From Deltaproteobacteria bacterium (GTDB lineage: Bacteria > Desulfobacterota > Desulfobacteria > C00003060): a DNA stretch of 14,939 nt. Of the stretch, positions 1 through 6,373 are shown one piece after another. The DNA is taken from positions 1 to 14,939 of the forward strand of contig DAOUWN010000011.1 in the NCBI GenBank assembly GCA_030667105.1. The letters are read 5' to 3'. The position numbers were made by a program, and so were the translations under genes. The notes beneath the pieces were generated by a model. The model did no database searches, was not told the DNA's origin, and saw only the letters and a program-made list of their open reading frames with translations. How positions within the stretch are numbered: the stretch's first letter is position 1; the number at the start of each line of letters is the position of its first letter.

Positions 1-84
1 ATCGTTGTGGATTTGCGAAATATCTACAAACCGGAGCGGATGCGCGCCCAGGGATTCCAGTATACCAGCTTAGGGCGACCATGA
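1..84 (+). CDS. UDP-glucose 6-dehydrogenase, C-terminal fragment
   Basis: This is a partial gene: only the last 27 codons and the TGA stop at 82-84 lie in the window. Frame 1 reads IVVDLRNIYKPERMRAQGFQ and then YTSLGRP. The D-x-RN-x-Y-x-P-x-x-M-x-x-x-GF-x-Y-x-S-x-GRP pattern is typical of the extreme C-terminus of UDP-glucose 6-dehydrogenases. These enzymes oxidise UDP-glucose to UDP-glucuronate in the cytoplasm, using NAD+, for envelope polysaccharide synthesis. The catalytic Cys and the NAD domain are outside the window, so a related nucleotide-sugar dehydrogenase cannot be fully excluded. The next gene starts 144 bases downstream, so a shared transcript is not evident. Confidence 0.75.
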   Translation: MVVDLRNIYKPERMRAQGFQYTSLGRP

Positions 85-88
85 CATC

Positions 89-215
89 TATCATTGATCA
101 TCTATTATTTGGCATTTTTCATTAACCGGCTAGTACACGTGGCAATCTAACCATGGAAAACCGGATCTCTTGGAGAGATAGACAACAAATGACAGATGAT
201 AAATGTTCAATGATA
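89..215. repeat. imperfect inverted repeat upstream of the DUF4416 gene
   Basis: TATCATTGA at 89-97 is the exact reverse complement of TCAATGATA at 207-215. The flanking AT-rich sequence is also loosely complementary inward. Inside lies a small perfect hairpin, ATCTCT (165-170), loop TGG, AGAGAT (174-179). No T-run follows it, so it is not a convincing terminator. No gene is seen between 85 and 228. Confidence 0.45.
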
Positions 216-228
216 CTTCACAGGTGCT

Positions 229-765
229 ATGAGCATTCCACGCGAACCAAAACCTGCCAAATTGGTCATTAGTGTCTTTATGCGGGACAAGGACCTACTC
301 CAGGAGGTATTTCGCGGTCTGTCTGAATCCTGGGGATCAGTTGATATGGTGAGTCCCTGGCTACCTTTCAATGAGACAGATTATTATACGGCTGAGATGG
401 GTAGTCCTCTTTTCAGGCGGTTGTTGGTTTTTTCCAAATTGATTGAGCAAGAGGAACTGGCTGATGTTAAGCTTTTTACCAATAAGCTTGAGAGCAGCTT
501 CTCAAGGCAAGGCAAGCGGCTGGTCAATATCGACCCGGGATATATGCTGGCAGAACGCTTTGTTCTGGCCACCGGGAAAAACTACACCCACCGTATCCAT
601 CTGAGGGCTGGCATCTATGCTGACCTGACTTTGATTTACCATAAAGGTGATTTTCGTTCGCTGGACTGGACCTATCCGGACTATGCCGGAGACGCTATAG
701 TTAGTTTTCTGAAGTCTGTTAGAGACAGATATATGTTTCAGTTAAGAGAGTGCCTTGTATACTAG
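229..765 (+). CDS. DUF4416 family protein
   Basis: The 178-residue protein matches the DUF4416 family from memory. Supporting features are an N-terminal PREPKPAKL segment leading into a hydrophobic strand, a central W-x-P-FNETDYY-x-x-EMG stretch near residues 44-58, and NIDPGYM near 100-106. The C-terminal half has LRAGIYADLTLIY-x-KG followed by TYPDYA. No function is established for the family, and no signal peptide or membrane segment is visible. The ATG at 229 has only a weak, close ribosome-binding sequence (AGGTG, 222-226). The protein ends inside a degenerate array of TGCCTAAAA-type units, so its last residues (about CLVY) may be repeat-encoded. The gene is not obviously in an operon with its neighbours. 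Confidence 0.85.
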   Translation: MSIPREPKPAKLVISVFMRDKDLLQEVFRGLSESWGSVDMVSPWLPFNETDYYTAEMGSPLFRRLLVFSKLIEQEELADVKLFTNKLESSFSRQGKRLVNIDPGYMLAERFVLATGKNYTHRIHLRAGIYADLTLIYHKGDFRSLDWTYPDYAGDAIVSFLKSVRDRYMFQLRECLVY

Positions 766-777
766 AATGAGCTAAAG
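749..777 (+). repeat. degenerate TGCCTAAAA-type array overlapping the DUF4416 stop
   Basis: AGTGCCT (749-755) and AATGAGCTAAAG (766-777) are units of the array seen complete at 4213-4254. Here they are separated by about ten diverged bases that contain the TAG stop (763-765). It is called by comparison within this window only, and as a diverged copy it is less certain than the one at 4213. Confidence 0.4.
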
Positions 778-927
778 TTAACAATATTGGGGGATTTAGG
801 AATTGAGGTGTTAGGGAATTCAGGGATTGAGCAATCGAGTTTGGACGGATTCCTTCAATTCCAGGTCGGGTCCTGAATTTCGGATGATTAGACATTTAGC
901 ACAAATAACCTGAACAGTTCGTGTCTT

Positions 928-1038
928 GTCATTTCGAGCGTAGCGCCCGCCCTGCCCGCCCTGGCGCGACAGAAGTTGGACAGTGCCCAGGAGAGAAAAA
1001 CCCGGTCTGGGCCAGGGTCTGGGCCAGGGAGAAATCTT
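928..1038 (+). repeat. TTTCGA...GAGAAATCTT repeat, forward copy, expanded
   Basis: GTCATTTCGA (928-937) and GGGAGAAATCTT (1027-1038) are perfect inverted partners of TCGAAATGAC (1215-1224) and AAGATTTCTCCC (1198-1209). In the inverted copy the two motifs are adjacent, about 27 bases in all. In this copy they are about 90 bases apart. The extra material includes two exact tandem duplications: CCCGCCCTG at 946-954 and 955-963, and TCTGGGCCAGGG at 1006-1017 and 1018-1029. This suggests local expansion of the repeat. Confidence 0.6.
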
Positions 1039-1049
1039 ATACCTAATAG

Positions 1050-1184
1050 TGATGAAGTCGTAAAAAGTCGTCACTCCGGTGAAAACCGGAGTCCAGAGCC
1101 TTTGCAACTAGCTGAATAAACTGGATTCCGGCTTTCGCCGGAATGACAGAAAGAGGTGTTTTTCGACTTTTTACGAGACGGTCA
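1050..1184. mobile_element. MITE-like palindromic element, non-coding
   Basis: The near-terminal arms TCGTAAAAAGTCG (1058-1070) and CGACTTTTTACGA (1164-1176) are a perfect 13-bp inverted repeat, and the extreme ends read TGA and TCA. ATAG flanks both sides (1046-1049 and 1185-1188), compatible with a 4-bp target duplication. Each half holds an 8-bp hairpin with a four-base loop: ACTCCGGT-GAAA-ACCGGAGT (1073-1092) and ATTCCGGC-TTTC-GCCGGAAT (1125-1144), whose loop reads GAAA on the other strand. No coding capacity is present, so it would need a transposase supplied elsewhere. The short flanking repeat could be chance. Confidence 0.5.
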
Positions 1185-1197
1185 ATAGTGGCTTATC

Positions 1198-1224
1198 AAG
1201 ATTTCTCCCTTCGGTCGAAATGAC
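1198..1224 (-). repeat. TTTCGA...GAGAAATCTT repeat, inverted compact copy
   Basis: AAGATTTCTCCC (1198-1209) followed by TTCGG and TCGAAATGAC (1215-1224) is the compact inverted form of the repeat at 928-1038. Together the two copies form the outer stem around the MITE-like element at 1050-1184. Confidence 0.6.
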
Positions 1225-1271
1225 ATGCGGTAAATGTTCAAATTATTTTTTCTGGGTTCCTTAGGTTCTTA

Positions 1272-1311
1272 ATTTTAGGCATTTTAGGCACTTTCAAACT
1301 CTAGGCATTTT
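1272..1311 (-). repeat. inverted TTTTAGGCA array ahead of yicC
   Basis: ATTTTAGGC, ATTTTAGGCAC and later CTAGGCATTTT form three units of the TGCCTAAAA family in inverted orientation, with a diverged TTTCAAACT between them. The array ends about 16 bases before the yicC ATG. Its partner in direct orientation is the degenerate array at 749-777, on the far side of the intergenic region. Confidence 0.6.
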
Positions 1312-1327
1312 GATTCCTGGTGATTTT

Positions 1328-2215
1328 ATGATCAAAAGCATGACGGCCTTTGGCAGGGCGGAAAAAACGGTCGAAGACTGTTCATATACAGTGGAAATGC
1401 GCTGTGTGAACAGACGCTATTGTGAGATCTCTGTGCGTATGCCTCAATTCGCCGCAGGCGGACCTCTTGAGGAGCGCATAAAGAAGCTGGTAGCAGCCAA
1501 GGTTTCGCGAGGCCGTGTGGACGTGGTTGTTAAGATCAAGAACGGTTCTCGCACGATTCCGGAAATTGAAGTGAATGTGCCCCTGGCCAAAGCCTATTAC
1601 AGGGCATTGTGCAAATTGAACGAATCGCTGGGAATAGAAGAAAGGGTCGGACTGGAAACCCTCCTTGGTTTGGAGGGGATCCTTCCGGCAACAGAACCTG
1701 AGGCAGATTTGGAAAAGACGTGGGCAGACCTTTCAACTTGTGTTAATGAGGCTTTAGAAAGCGTAGATGTCATGCGTATTTCAGAGGGCAAGGCCATTTA
1801 CGATGATTTTCAGAAACGTCTCCTGTCCGTGGAGGAGGGGATCTCTGGAATAAGAGTATTGGCCCCGTCCGTATTGTCAGAATACCAGAGTCGCTTGAAC
1901 GAACGGATAGACGTGCTCACCGAAGGCAAGGTGGAGTTAGATCCAAACCGGCTGGCGCAGGAGGCAGCTTTCTTGGCGGACAAGAGCGATATTACAGAGG
2001 AGATAGTTCGAGCCGAAAGCCATTTGAAACAGTTCCGCACCGTGCTCGAGGCGGATGGTCCGGCTGGAAGGACTCTCGATTTCCTGCTTCAGGAATTGAA
2101 TCGGGAGGTGAATACCATTGGTTCCAAGGTAGGAGACGCCAGGCTATCCCATATGGCTGTGAACCTTAAGAGTGAACTTGAGAAGATTAGGGAACAGGCC
2201 CAGAATGTTGAATAG
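1328..2215 (+). CDS. yicC: YicC family endoribonuclease
   Basis: The 295-residue protein is a full-length YicC/YloC family member. It begins with the family N-terminus MIKSMTAFGRAE and has EMRCVNRRYCEISVRMP near residues 23-39. The DUF1732-type C-terminal domain is visible as SDITEEIVRAESHLKQF followed by LDFLLQELNREVNTIGSK. Characterised members are RNases that act on RNA in the cytoplasm; the target here is unknown. The start is set at ATG 1328 because family members begin there, although the frame stays open to a TTG at 1310 inside the upstream repeat. The ribosome-binding sequence is weak (GGTG). It heads the conserved yicC-remA-gmk cluster. Confidence 0.93.
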   Translation: MIKSMTAFGRAEKTVEDCSYTVEMRCVNRRYCEISVRMPQFAAGGPLEERIKKLVAAKVSRGRVDVVVKIKNGSRTIPEIEVNVPLAKAYYRALCKLNESLGIEERVGLETLLGLEGILPATEPEADLEKTWADLSTCVNEALESVDVMRISEGKAIYDDFQKRLLSVEEGISGIRVLAPSVLSEYQSRLNERIDVLTEGKVELDPNRLAQEAAFLADKSDITEEIVRAESHLKQFRTVLEADGPAGRTLDFLLQELNREVNTIGSKVGDARLSHMAVNLKSELEKIREQAQNVE

Positions 2216-2231
2216 CGGATAAACTATCTCT

Positions 2232-2293
2232 CACAGAGCCCACAGAGTCGCAGAGTTTTTGGCCTGATTTTTCCTCTCAAAAAATCAGGCCAA
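2232..2293 (+). repeat. CAGAG tandem units plus hairpin with CCTCTCA loop
   Basis: CACAGAG, CACAGAG and CGCAGAG start at 2232, 2241 and 2249. They are followed by a perfect 14-bp stem, TTGGCCTGATTTTT (2259-2272) with AAAAATCAGGCCAA (2280-2293), around the 7-nt loop CCTCTCA (2273-2279). No T-run follows the stem on either strand, so an intrinsic terminator is unlikely. The element sits between yicC and remA. Confidence 0.7.
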
Positions 2294-2376
2294 GGAAAAC
2301 TTGTCTCAGTGTTCTCTGAGGGTTCGAGTGACTGCAGGGAGCGGGCGAGAGAGATCTCGTTTGCATTTGCCAACGT

Positions 2377-2382
2377 GAGGAG
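2377..2382 (+). promoter_or_regulatory. ribosome-binding site of remA
   Basis: GAGGAG lies 7 bases before the ATG at 2390. It decides the start: the open frame extends upstream to 2309, but that part has no ribosome-binding site and runs through repeat-derived sequence. Confidence 0.8.
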
Positions 2383-2389
2383 AAAAATC

Positions 2390-2674
2390 ATGGAGACAGC
2401 TTTATTGAATATCGGATTTGGAAACACGGTCGTTACCAGTCGCATAATCACAATTGTGACACCCGGCTCTGCTCCCATGAAGCGTCTTAAGGAAGATGCA
2501 AAAGAGGAAAAACGCTTGATTGATGCCACACATGGCCGGCGCACCCGTTCGATCATCATTACAGATAGCAACCACGTAATCCTTTCGGCTATTCAGGCAG
2601 AAACGATTTCTCAGCGTTTTGAGGCCGGTTTTGAATTCAAGGAGGAGAAGAAAAAGGCCGCGGAGCCGAAGTGA
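2390..2674 (+). CDS. remA: RemA/DUF370 family putative regulator
   Basis: The 94-residue protein belongs to the DUF370 (RemA/YlzA) family. The N-terminus [20 protein letters not shown] and the following [12 protein letters not shown] segment are diagnostic, as is [20 protein letters not shown] near residues 51-70. In Bacillus, RemA is a DNA-binding regulator of matrix and osmoprotection genes; its role in Gram-negative bacteria is not established, so a regulatory function here is inference. The C-terminus is a short Lys/Glu-rich tail ([11 protein letters not shown]). The position between yicC and gmk matches the order known in Firmicutes. The start is fixed by the GAGGAG ribosome-binding site. 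Confidence 0.9.
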   Translation: METALLNIGFGNTVVTSRIITIVTPGSAPMKRLKEDAKEEKRLIDATHGRRTRSIIITDSNHVILSAIQAETISQRFEAGFEFKEEKKKAAEPK

Positions 2675-2722
2675 ACTGCGTCTCGGTGTCTAAGAAATAA
2701 TGGAGGAAATGATCACCCCAGA

Positions 2723-2779
2723 CGCAGAGCACGCAGAGTTTGACTATGTTGGTGTTTTCCGTTGAGAGGACGGAAAACA
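2723..2779 (+). repeat. CGCAGAG units plus hairpin with TGAGAGG loop
   Basis: CGCAGAG at 2723-2729 and 2732-2738 precedes a 10-bp perfect stem, TGTTTTCCGT (2753-2762) with ACGGAAAACA (2770-2779). The loop, TGAGAGG (2763-2769), is the exact reverse complement of the CCTCTCA loop at 2273-2279. The right arm is followed by A-rich sequence, not T, so this is not a + strand terminator. Confidence 0.65.
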
Positions 2780-2823
2780 AAAAACAAGCTGCTTGAGACT
2801 ACCGCTTGAAATATGCCCCCAGA

Positions 2824-2858
2824 TTTTGGAATTGTCGCCTCTCACGACAGTTCCAAAA
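2824..2858 (+). repeat. third hairpin with CCTCTCA loop, upstream of gmk
   Basis: TTTTGGAATTGTCG (2824-2837) pairs with CGACAGTTCCAAAA (2845-2858) in 13 of 14 positions, the exception being a possible G-U pair. The loop at 2838-2844 is again CCTCTCA. The stem sequence is unrelated to the other two hairpins. It ends 53 bases before the gmk start and could form in the gmk leader RNA. Confidence 0.65.
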
Positions 2859-2911
2859 GACAGACTTATTTGCGAACTTTGCGCCCCTGCGGTGTAAGAT
2901 TACGTAACAGG

Positions 2912-3481
2912 ATGGACAAGAAAGGACGTTTATTCATTATTTCCGGGCCTTCCGGGGCCGGAAAATCGACCGTCATAAAAGCGATCTTAGAAAAGAAACG
3001 AGATCTCCGATATTCCATATCTTGCACTACCCGTCCTCCTCGCAGCAATGAACAAGATGGTGTGGACTACTACTTCATCACCAAGGCCGCCTTTGAAAAG
3101 AAAATCGATGCTGGCCAATTGGCCGAATGGGCAGAAGTGCACGGCCACCTGTATGGAACTTCAGCCACATACATTGAGGAGACGTTAGCCGATGGGCAGG
3201 ACGTGTTGCTGGATATTGACGTTGAGGGGGCAAAGAAACTGTTTGTCAAGTATCCTGAAGCTGTTTCAATCTTTATAACGCTACCAAATGCGAGAGAACT
3301 TGAAAATCGCTTGACAAAACGTGGCACAGATTCGCCTAAGGCAGTGGAGCGGCGTTTGAAAAACGCAGAGGCGGAGATGGCCCAGGCCTCTCGATATGAT
3401 TATATCCTTGAAAACGACGATCTGGCCGAAACTGTTTCAAGACTAGAAGCGATTATCAGAAAAGCATGTTTCAATGGATGA
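2912..3481 (+). CDS. gmk: guanylate kinase
   Basis: The 189-residue enzyme phosphorylates GMP to GDP with ATP in the cytoplasm. The P-loop GPSGAGKS is at residues 12-19. The GMP-binding region SCTTRPPRSNEQDGVDYYF, then EWAEVHGHLYGT, LDIDVEGAKKL and the lid segment RLTKRGTDS follow in family order. The length is slightly below the usual 200 or so. The start is placed at ATG 2912 because the family begins just before the P-loop; the frame stays open to 2813, but that stretch contains the hairpin repeat. No strong ribosome-binding site is seen. The stop overlaps the start of the next gene by 8 bases, implying translational coupling. Confidence 0.94.
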   Translation: MDKKGRLFIISGPSGAGKSTVIKAILEKKRDLRYSISCTTRPPRSNEQDGVDYYFITKAAFEKKIDAGQLAEWAEVHGHLYGTSATYIEETLADGQDVLLDIDVEGAKKLFVKYPEAVSIFITLPNARELENRLTKRGTDSPKAVERRLKNAEAEMAQASRYDYILENDDLAETVSRLEAIIRKACFNG

Positions 3482-4223
3482 TCTTCTTTATGGAATTCAC
3501 CCTCTTTGTGAGGCGTTTGCGGCTGGGCGGCGGGAGATTAGGAATCTCTATGTATCTAAACGCCGCGAAATCAAAGGCATCAAGACCCTCCTGGAAGGGG
3601 CTCGGATCAAAGGGATACCTATCCAGCACCAGTCCCCGGACTTTTTTCAATCCCGCTTCGGCGACTCAGCGCACCAGGGAGTTGCGGCACAAGTTGGGGA
3701 CTTACCTTTGGCAGATGAGAGTGCAATTCTCAAAAAGGCTGAAAGGGATGCCGCACTACCCCTGATTCTAGCCCTTGATGGCATTGTGGACCCGCAAAAC
3801 CTTGGCTCTATTGTCAGGACCGCTTTGGCCATGGGGGTCCATGGTATCATCTTTCCCAAAGCCCGTTCTGCCCCTTTGTCTCCTGCGGTTTCAAAGGCGT
3901 CTGCCGGTGCCATGGAACATATGTTGTTCTCACGTGTTCCCAATCTGGTCAGCGCCTTACAACAGCTGAAGAAAGCAGGGCTTTGGGTCGTAGGCGCCCA
4001 TGCCGCCTCAGAGCAACCAGTGGACCAGTTTGATTTCAATGTCGGTTTGGTCCTTGTCATTGGAGGGGAAGGCAAGGGGATACGTCCCCTGGTTCGGAAG
4101 ACCTGTGACTGTCTGGTGACTATTCCCCAAGAGACGGAGGTGGACTCTCTTAACGCTGCAGTGGCCGGGGCTATTGTTATGTACGAGGTTAGGAGGCAGA
4201 GAAGAAGTGGGGAAAGTGCCTAA
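3474..4223 (+). CDS. rlmB: 23S rRNA (guanosine-2'-O)-methyltransferase, RlmB/SpoU type
   Basis: This 249-residue protein is a SpoU-class (SPOUT, knotted) RNA 2'-O-methyltransferase that uses S-adenosylmethionine. The N-terminal substrate-binding domain begins LLYGIHPLCEAF. The catalytic domain has motif 1 LDGIVDPQNLGSIVRTALAMG, motif 2 LVIGGEGKGIRPLV, and motif 3 IPQETEVDSLNAAVAGAIVMYE. Motif 3 is slightly divergent from the usual IPM-x-G-x-V-x-SLN form. RlmB methylating 23S rRNA G2251 is the best family assignment; a paralogue acting on another rRNA or tRNA site is possible. It overlaps gmk by 8 bases (ATGGATGA). The TAA stop and last codons lie inside a TGCCTAAAA array. Confidence 0.88.
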   Translation: MDDLLYGIHPLCEAFAAGRREIRNLYVSKRREIKGIKTLLEGARIKGIPIQHQSPDFFQSRFGDSAHQGVAAQVGDLPLADESAILKKAERDAALPLILALDGIVDPQNLGSIVRTALAMGVHGIIFPKARSAPLSPAVSKASAGAMEHMLFSRVPNLVSALQQLKKAGLWVVGAHAASEQPVDQFDFNVGLVLVIGGEGKGIRPLVRKTCDCLVTIPQETEVDSLNAAVAGAIVMYEVRRQRRSGESA

Positions 4224-4254
4224 AATGAGCTAAAATGCCTAAAGTGCCTAAAAT
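4213..4254 (+). repeat. TGCCTAAAA-type array, direct copy at the rlmB stop
   Basis: Four consecutive units, GTGCCTAAAA, TGAGCTAAAA, TGCCTAAAG and TGCCTAAAA, are spaced 9-10 bases apart. The rlmB stop codon TAA (4221-4223) is part of the first unit. The first 31 bases (4213-4243) are perfectly complementary to 4413-4443. Confidence 0.85.
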
Positions 4255-4410
4255 TGTGTAATGTCCGTTGATAGTTGTTCCGCCGGAGATCGGCCGCAAG
4301 TGGACTGCAATTGCAAAATCGGTTAATTCAGGCAGATGGCAAAAAGGGATTCAGGCAATCTATTAGCGAGCATTAGCAAAAACGGAATTCACCCGTTCCA
4401 TTCTTCTTTC

Positions 4411-4450
4411 ATTTTAGGCATTTTAGCTCATTTTAGGCACTTTAGGCATT
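4411..4450 (-). repeat. TGCCTAAAA-type array, inverted copy before mnmG
   Basis: This is the inverted partner of the array at 4213-4254, with a perfect 31-bp match between 4413-4443 and 4213-4243. It ends 6 bases before the mnmG start codon. The 169-base spacer holds no gene, but has a 9-base direct repeat ATTCAGGCA (4326-4334 and 4349-4357). Confidence 0.85.
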
Positions 4451-4456
4451 TCTTAT

Positions 4457-6337
4457 ATGGACACATATCCTAAGACATACGACGTGATCGTGGTGGGAGC
4501 GGGCCATGCGGGGTGCGAGGCTGCTCTGGCTTCGGCCCGTTTGGGACACCCGACCCTTGTCCTTACTATTAACGTGGACCACATCGGAGAGATGTCATGC
4601 AATCCGGCCGTTGGAGGTCTTGCCAAGGGACACTTGGTTCGCGAGATCGATGCGCTGGGTGGGGAGATAGCCAAGAATACCGACGCCACAGGTATCCAGT
4701 TTCGTCGCTTAAATACGAAGAAGGGGCCGGCGGTGCAGTCATCCAGGGCCCAGACGGACAAAGAAGAGTATCGCCTCAGCATGAAGCGTGTTTTGGAAAA
4801 ACAGGAAAGCCTGGATGTAAAACAGGGGTTAGTTGATGCCCTGATCGTAGAAGACGGCACGGTTAAAGGGATCATAACCAGTATACAGGAAAAGTTTCTT
4901 GGCAAGGCCGTTATTTTGACTACAGGCACATTCCTGAAAGGCTTGATCCACATTGGACTTAAGCACTTTCCCGCAGGACGTATGGGAGACCCAGCCTCAA
5001 ACAAGCTTTCCGATCATTTAAAGGCATTGGGCTTAAGAGTAGGCCGTTTAAAGACAGGGACTACCCATCGCCTGGATGGCCGGACCATCGATTTCTCAAG
5101 GCTCACCCCCCAGCATGGAGATGACCCGCCAGTGCCCTTTTCCTTTGAGACAAAGTCGATTACTCGTGATCAGGTCCCGTGCTATATCACGTATACAAAC
5201 AAGAAAACCCACAAGATCATCAAGACAGGTCTTGATCGTTCCCCCCTCTTCACAGGGGTGATAAGAGGGACCGGGGCTCGCTATTGTCCATCCATTGAGG
5301 ACAAGATCGTTCGCTTTCCGGAAAAACCGAGGCACCAGATCTTTCTTGAGCCCATGGGGCTGGGAACTGCCGAGATCTATCCGAATGGCGTTCCTACAAG
5401 CCTGCCGGTGGACATACAGCTCAAGATGCTTCGGTCTATTGAAGGGCTGGCACATGTGGAGATCGTGCGGCCAGGATATGCCATTGAATATGACTATGTT
5501 GATCCTGTGCAGCTCAAGCCGAGCCTGGAATGTAAGACCATTCGAGGCTTATTTCTGGCTGGTCAGATCAATGGAACCTCGGGTTACGAGGAGGCGGCAG
5601 GCCAGGGGATAATGGCCGGGATCAATGGCGTGCGCTACGTGATTGGGGAGCCTCCTGTCATCCTGGGACGGGATCAGGCCTATATCGGTGTGATGATCGA
5701 TGACCTGGTAACAAAAGGAACCCAGGACCCCTATCGAATGTTTACTTCAAGGGCCGAGTATCGCTTGCTCCTGCGAGAGGACAACGCGGACTTGCGACTT
5801 AGGGAGCTAGGACATGAGATCGGCCTCGTGTCTGACGAGCTTTACGAGAAGTTTGAGCAGAAGCGCGATGCTATTGAAAGACTCCTGGCCCTACTCTCAA
5901 ACGTACGTCTGAACCCTAAGCCAGAAGTAAATCGAACTCTGGAAGGGCTGGGCCTTGGCCAAATAAATCAACCTGCCAGGTTGACTGATCTACTGAAAAG
6001 ACCAGGGATTGAGCTTAAGGCCCTTGCCAATTTTGACGGGCGTATCCTTTCTTTTGACAGGGAAGTCACTGAACAGGCTAGCATCCTGATAAAATATGAT
6101 GGATATACTAAACGCCAGATGGAACAGGTTGAGCGTTCCAAACACCGAGAGGACACAAAGATTCCGGATGATTTTGATTATCAGGACATTCCCGGGCTTT
6201 CAAATGAAGTAAAGGAGAAGCTTGCCAGGATTCGGCCAATCTCTCTGGGCCAGGCCTCAATGGTATCCGGCATTACTCCGGCGGCCATATCTATAATACA
6301 GGTCTATCTTAAAAGGTTTGCCAGTTTGGCCCATTAG
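4457..6337 (+). CDS. mnmG: tRNA uridine-5-carboxymethylaminomethyl modification enzyme MnmG
   Basis: The 626-residue flavoprotein works with MnmE to make cmnm5U at wobble position 34 of certain tRNAs, using FAD and methylene-tetrahydrofolate. The FAD-binding motif GAGHAG is at residues 14-19. The SCNPAVGG loop carries Cys48, and [11 protein letters not shown] carries the second conserved Cys. [16 protein letters not shown] and [17 protein letters not shown] are further family signatures. The length is normal. No good ribosome-binding site precedes ATG 4457; only AGG (4444-4446), at the edge of the inverted array, is available. The TAG stop and last residues (FASLAH) lie in another repeat array. 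mnmE and rsmG are not adjacent here. Confidence 0.96.
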   Translation: MDTYPKTYDVIVVGAGHAGCEAALASARLGHPTLVLTINVDHIGEMSCNPAVGGLAKGHLVREIDALGGEIAKNTDATGIQFRRLNTKKGPAVQSSRAQTDKEEYRLSMKRVLEKQESLDVKQGLVDALIVEDGTVKGIITSIQEKFLGKAVILTTGTFLKGLIHIGLKHFPAGRMGDPASNKLSDHLKALGLRVGRLKTGTTHRLDGRTIDFSRLTPQHGDDPPVPFSFETKSITRDQVPCYITYTNKKTHKIIKTGLDRSPLFTGVIRGTGARYCPSIEDKIVRFPEKPRHQIFLEPMGLGTAEIYPNGVPTSLPVDIQLKMLRSIEGLAHVEIVRPGYAIEYDYVDPVQLKPSLECKTIRGLFLAGQINGTSGYEEAAGQGIMAGINGVRYVIGEPPVILGRDQAYIGVMIDDLVTKGTQDPYRMFTSRAEYRLLLREDNADLRLRELGHEIGLVSDELYEKFEQKRDAIERLLALLSNVRLNPKPEVNRTLEGLGLGQINQPARLTDLLKRPGIELKALANFDGRILSFDREVTEQASILIKYDGYTKRQMEQVERSKHREDTKIPDDFDYQDIPGLSNEVKEKLARIRPISLGQASMVSGITPAAISIIQVYLKRFASLAH

Positions 6338-6350
6338 GCCGTTTAGCCCG
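6316..6350 (+). repeat. GC-rich 8-10 nt array overlapping the mnmG stop
   Basis: Units GTTTGCCA, GTTTGGCCC, ATTAGGCC and GTTTAGCCCG follow one another without gaps. The mnmG stop (6335-6337) lies in the third unit. The words resemble the inverted TTTTAGGCA array but are richer in G and C. Confidence 0.55.
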
Positions 6351-6373
6351 GCTGGGTTCGTTGAGCACTTTTA

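Larger units (their letters stand above)
766..1327. other. 560-base intergenic region made of nested repeats
   Basis: No credible gene lies here. An antisense reading frame across 820-1107 is low-complexity and is explained by repeats. In order the region holds: short GGAATT(G/C)AGG words at 799-825 with inverted partners at 855-879; one half of a TTTCGA...GAGAAATCTT repeat (928-1038) containing tandem duplications; a MITE-like palindrome (1050-1184); the inverted half of the outer repeat (1198-1224); and an inverted TTTTAGGCA array (1272-1311) just before yicC. No promoter was identified with confidence. Confidence 0.7.

Noticed and set aside
820..1107. 95-codon open frame on the minus strand
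   Set aside because: It lies entirely in nested repeats, with low-complexity residues such as WPRPWPRPG from a tandem duplication. No family resemblance and no ribosome-binding site.
2259..2293. intrinsic terminator between yicC and remA
   Set aside because: The stem is strong but no T-run follows on either strand, and the gene order suggests read-through. It was kept as a repeat.
2309..2389. 27-codon N-terminal extension of remA
   Set aside because: The family begins at [12 protein letters not shown], and GAGGAG sits 7 bases before ATG 2390. The extension has neither support.
4213..4450. CRISPR array
   Set aside because: Units are 9-10 bases and contiguous, without regular unique spacers. 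No cas genes are in the window.
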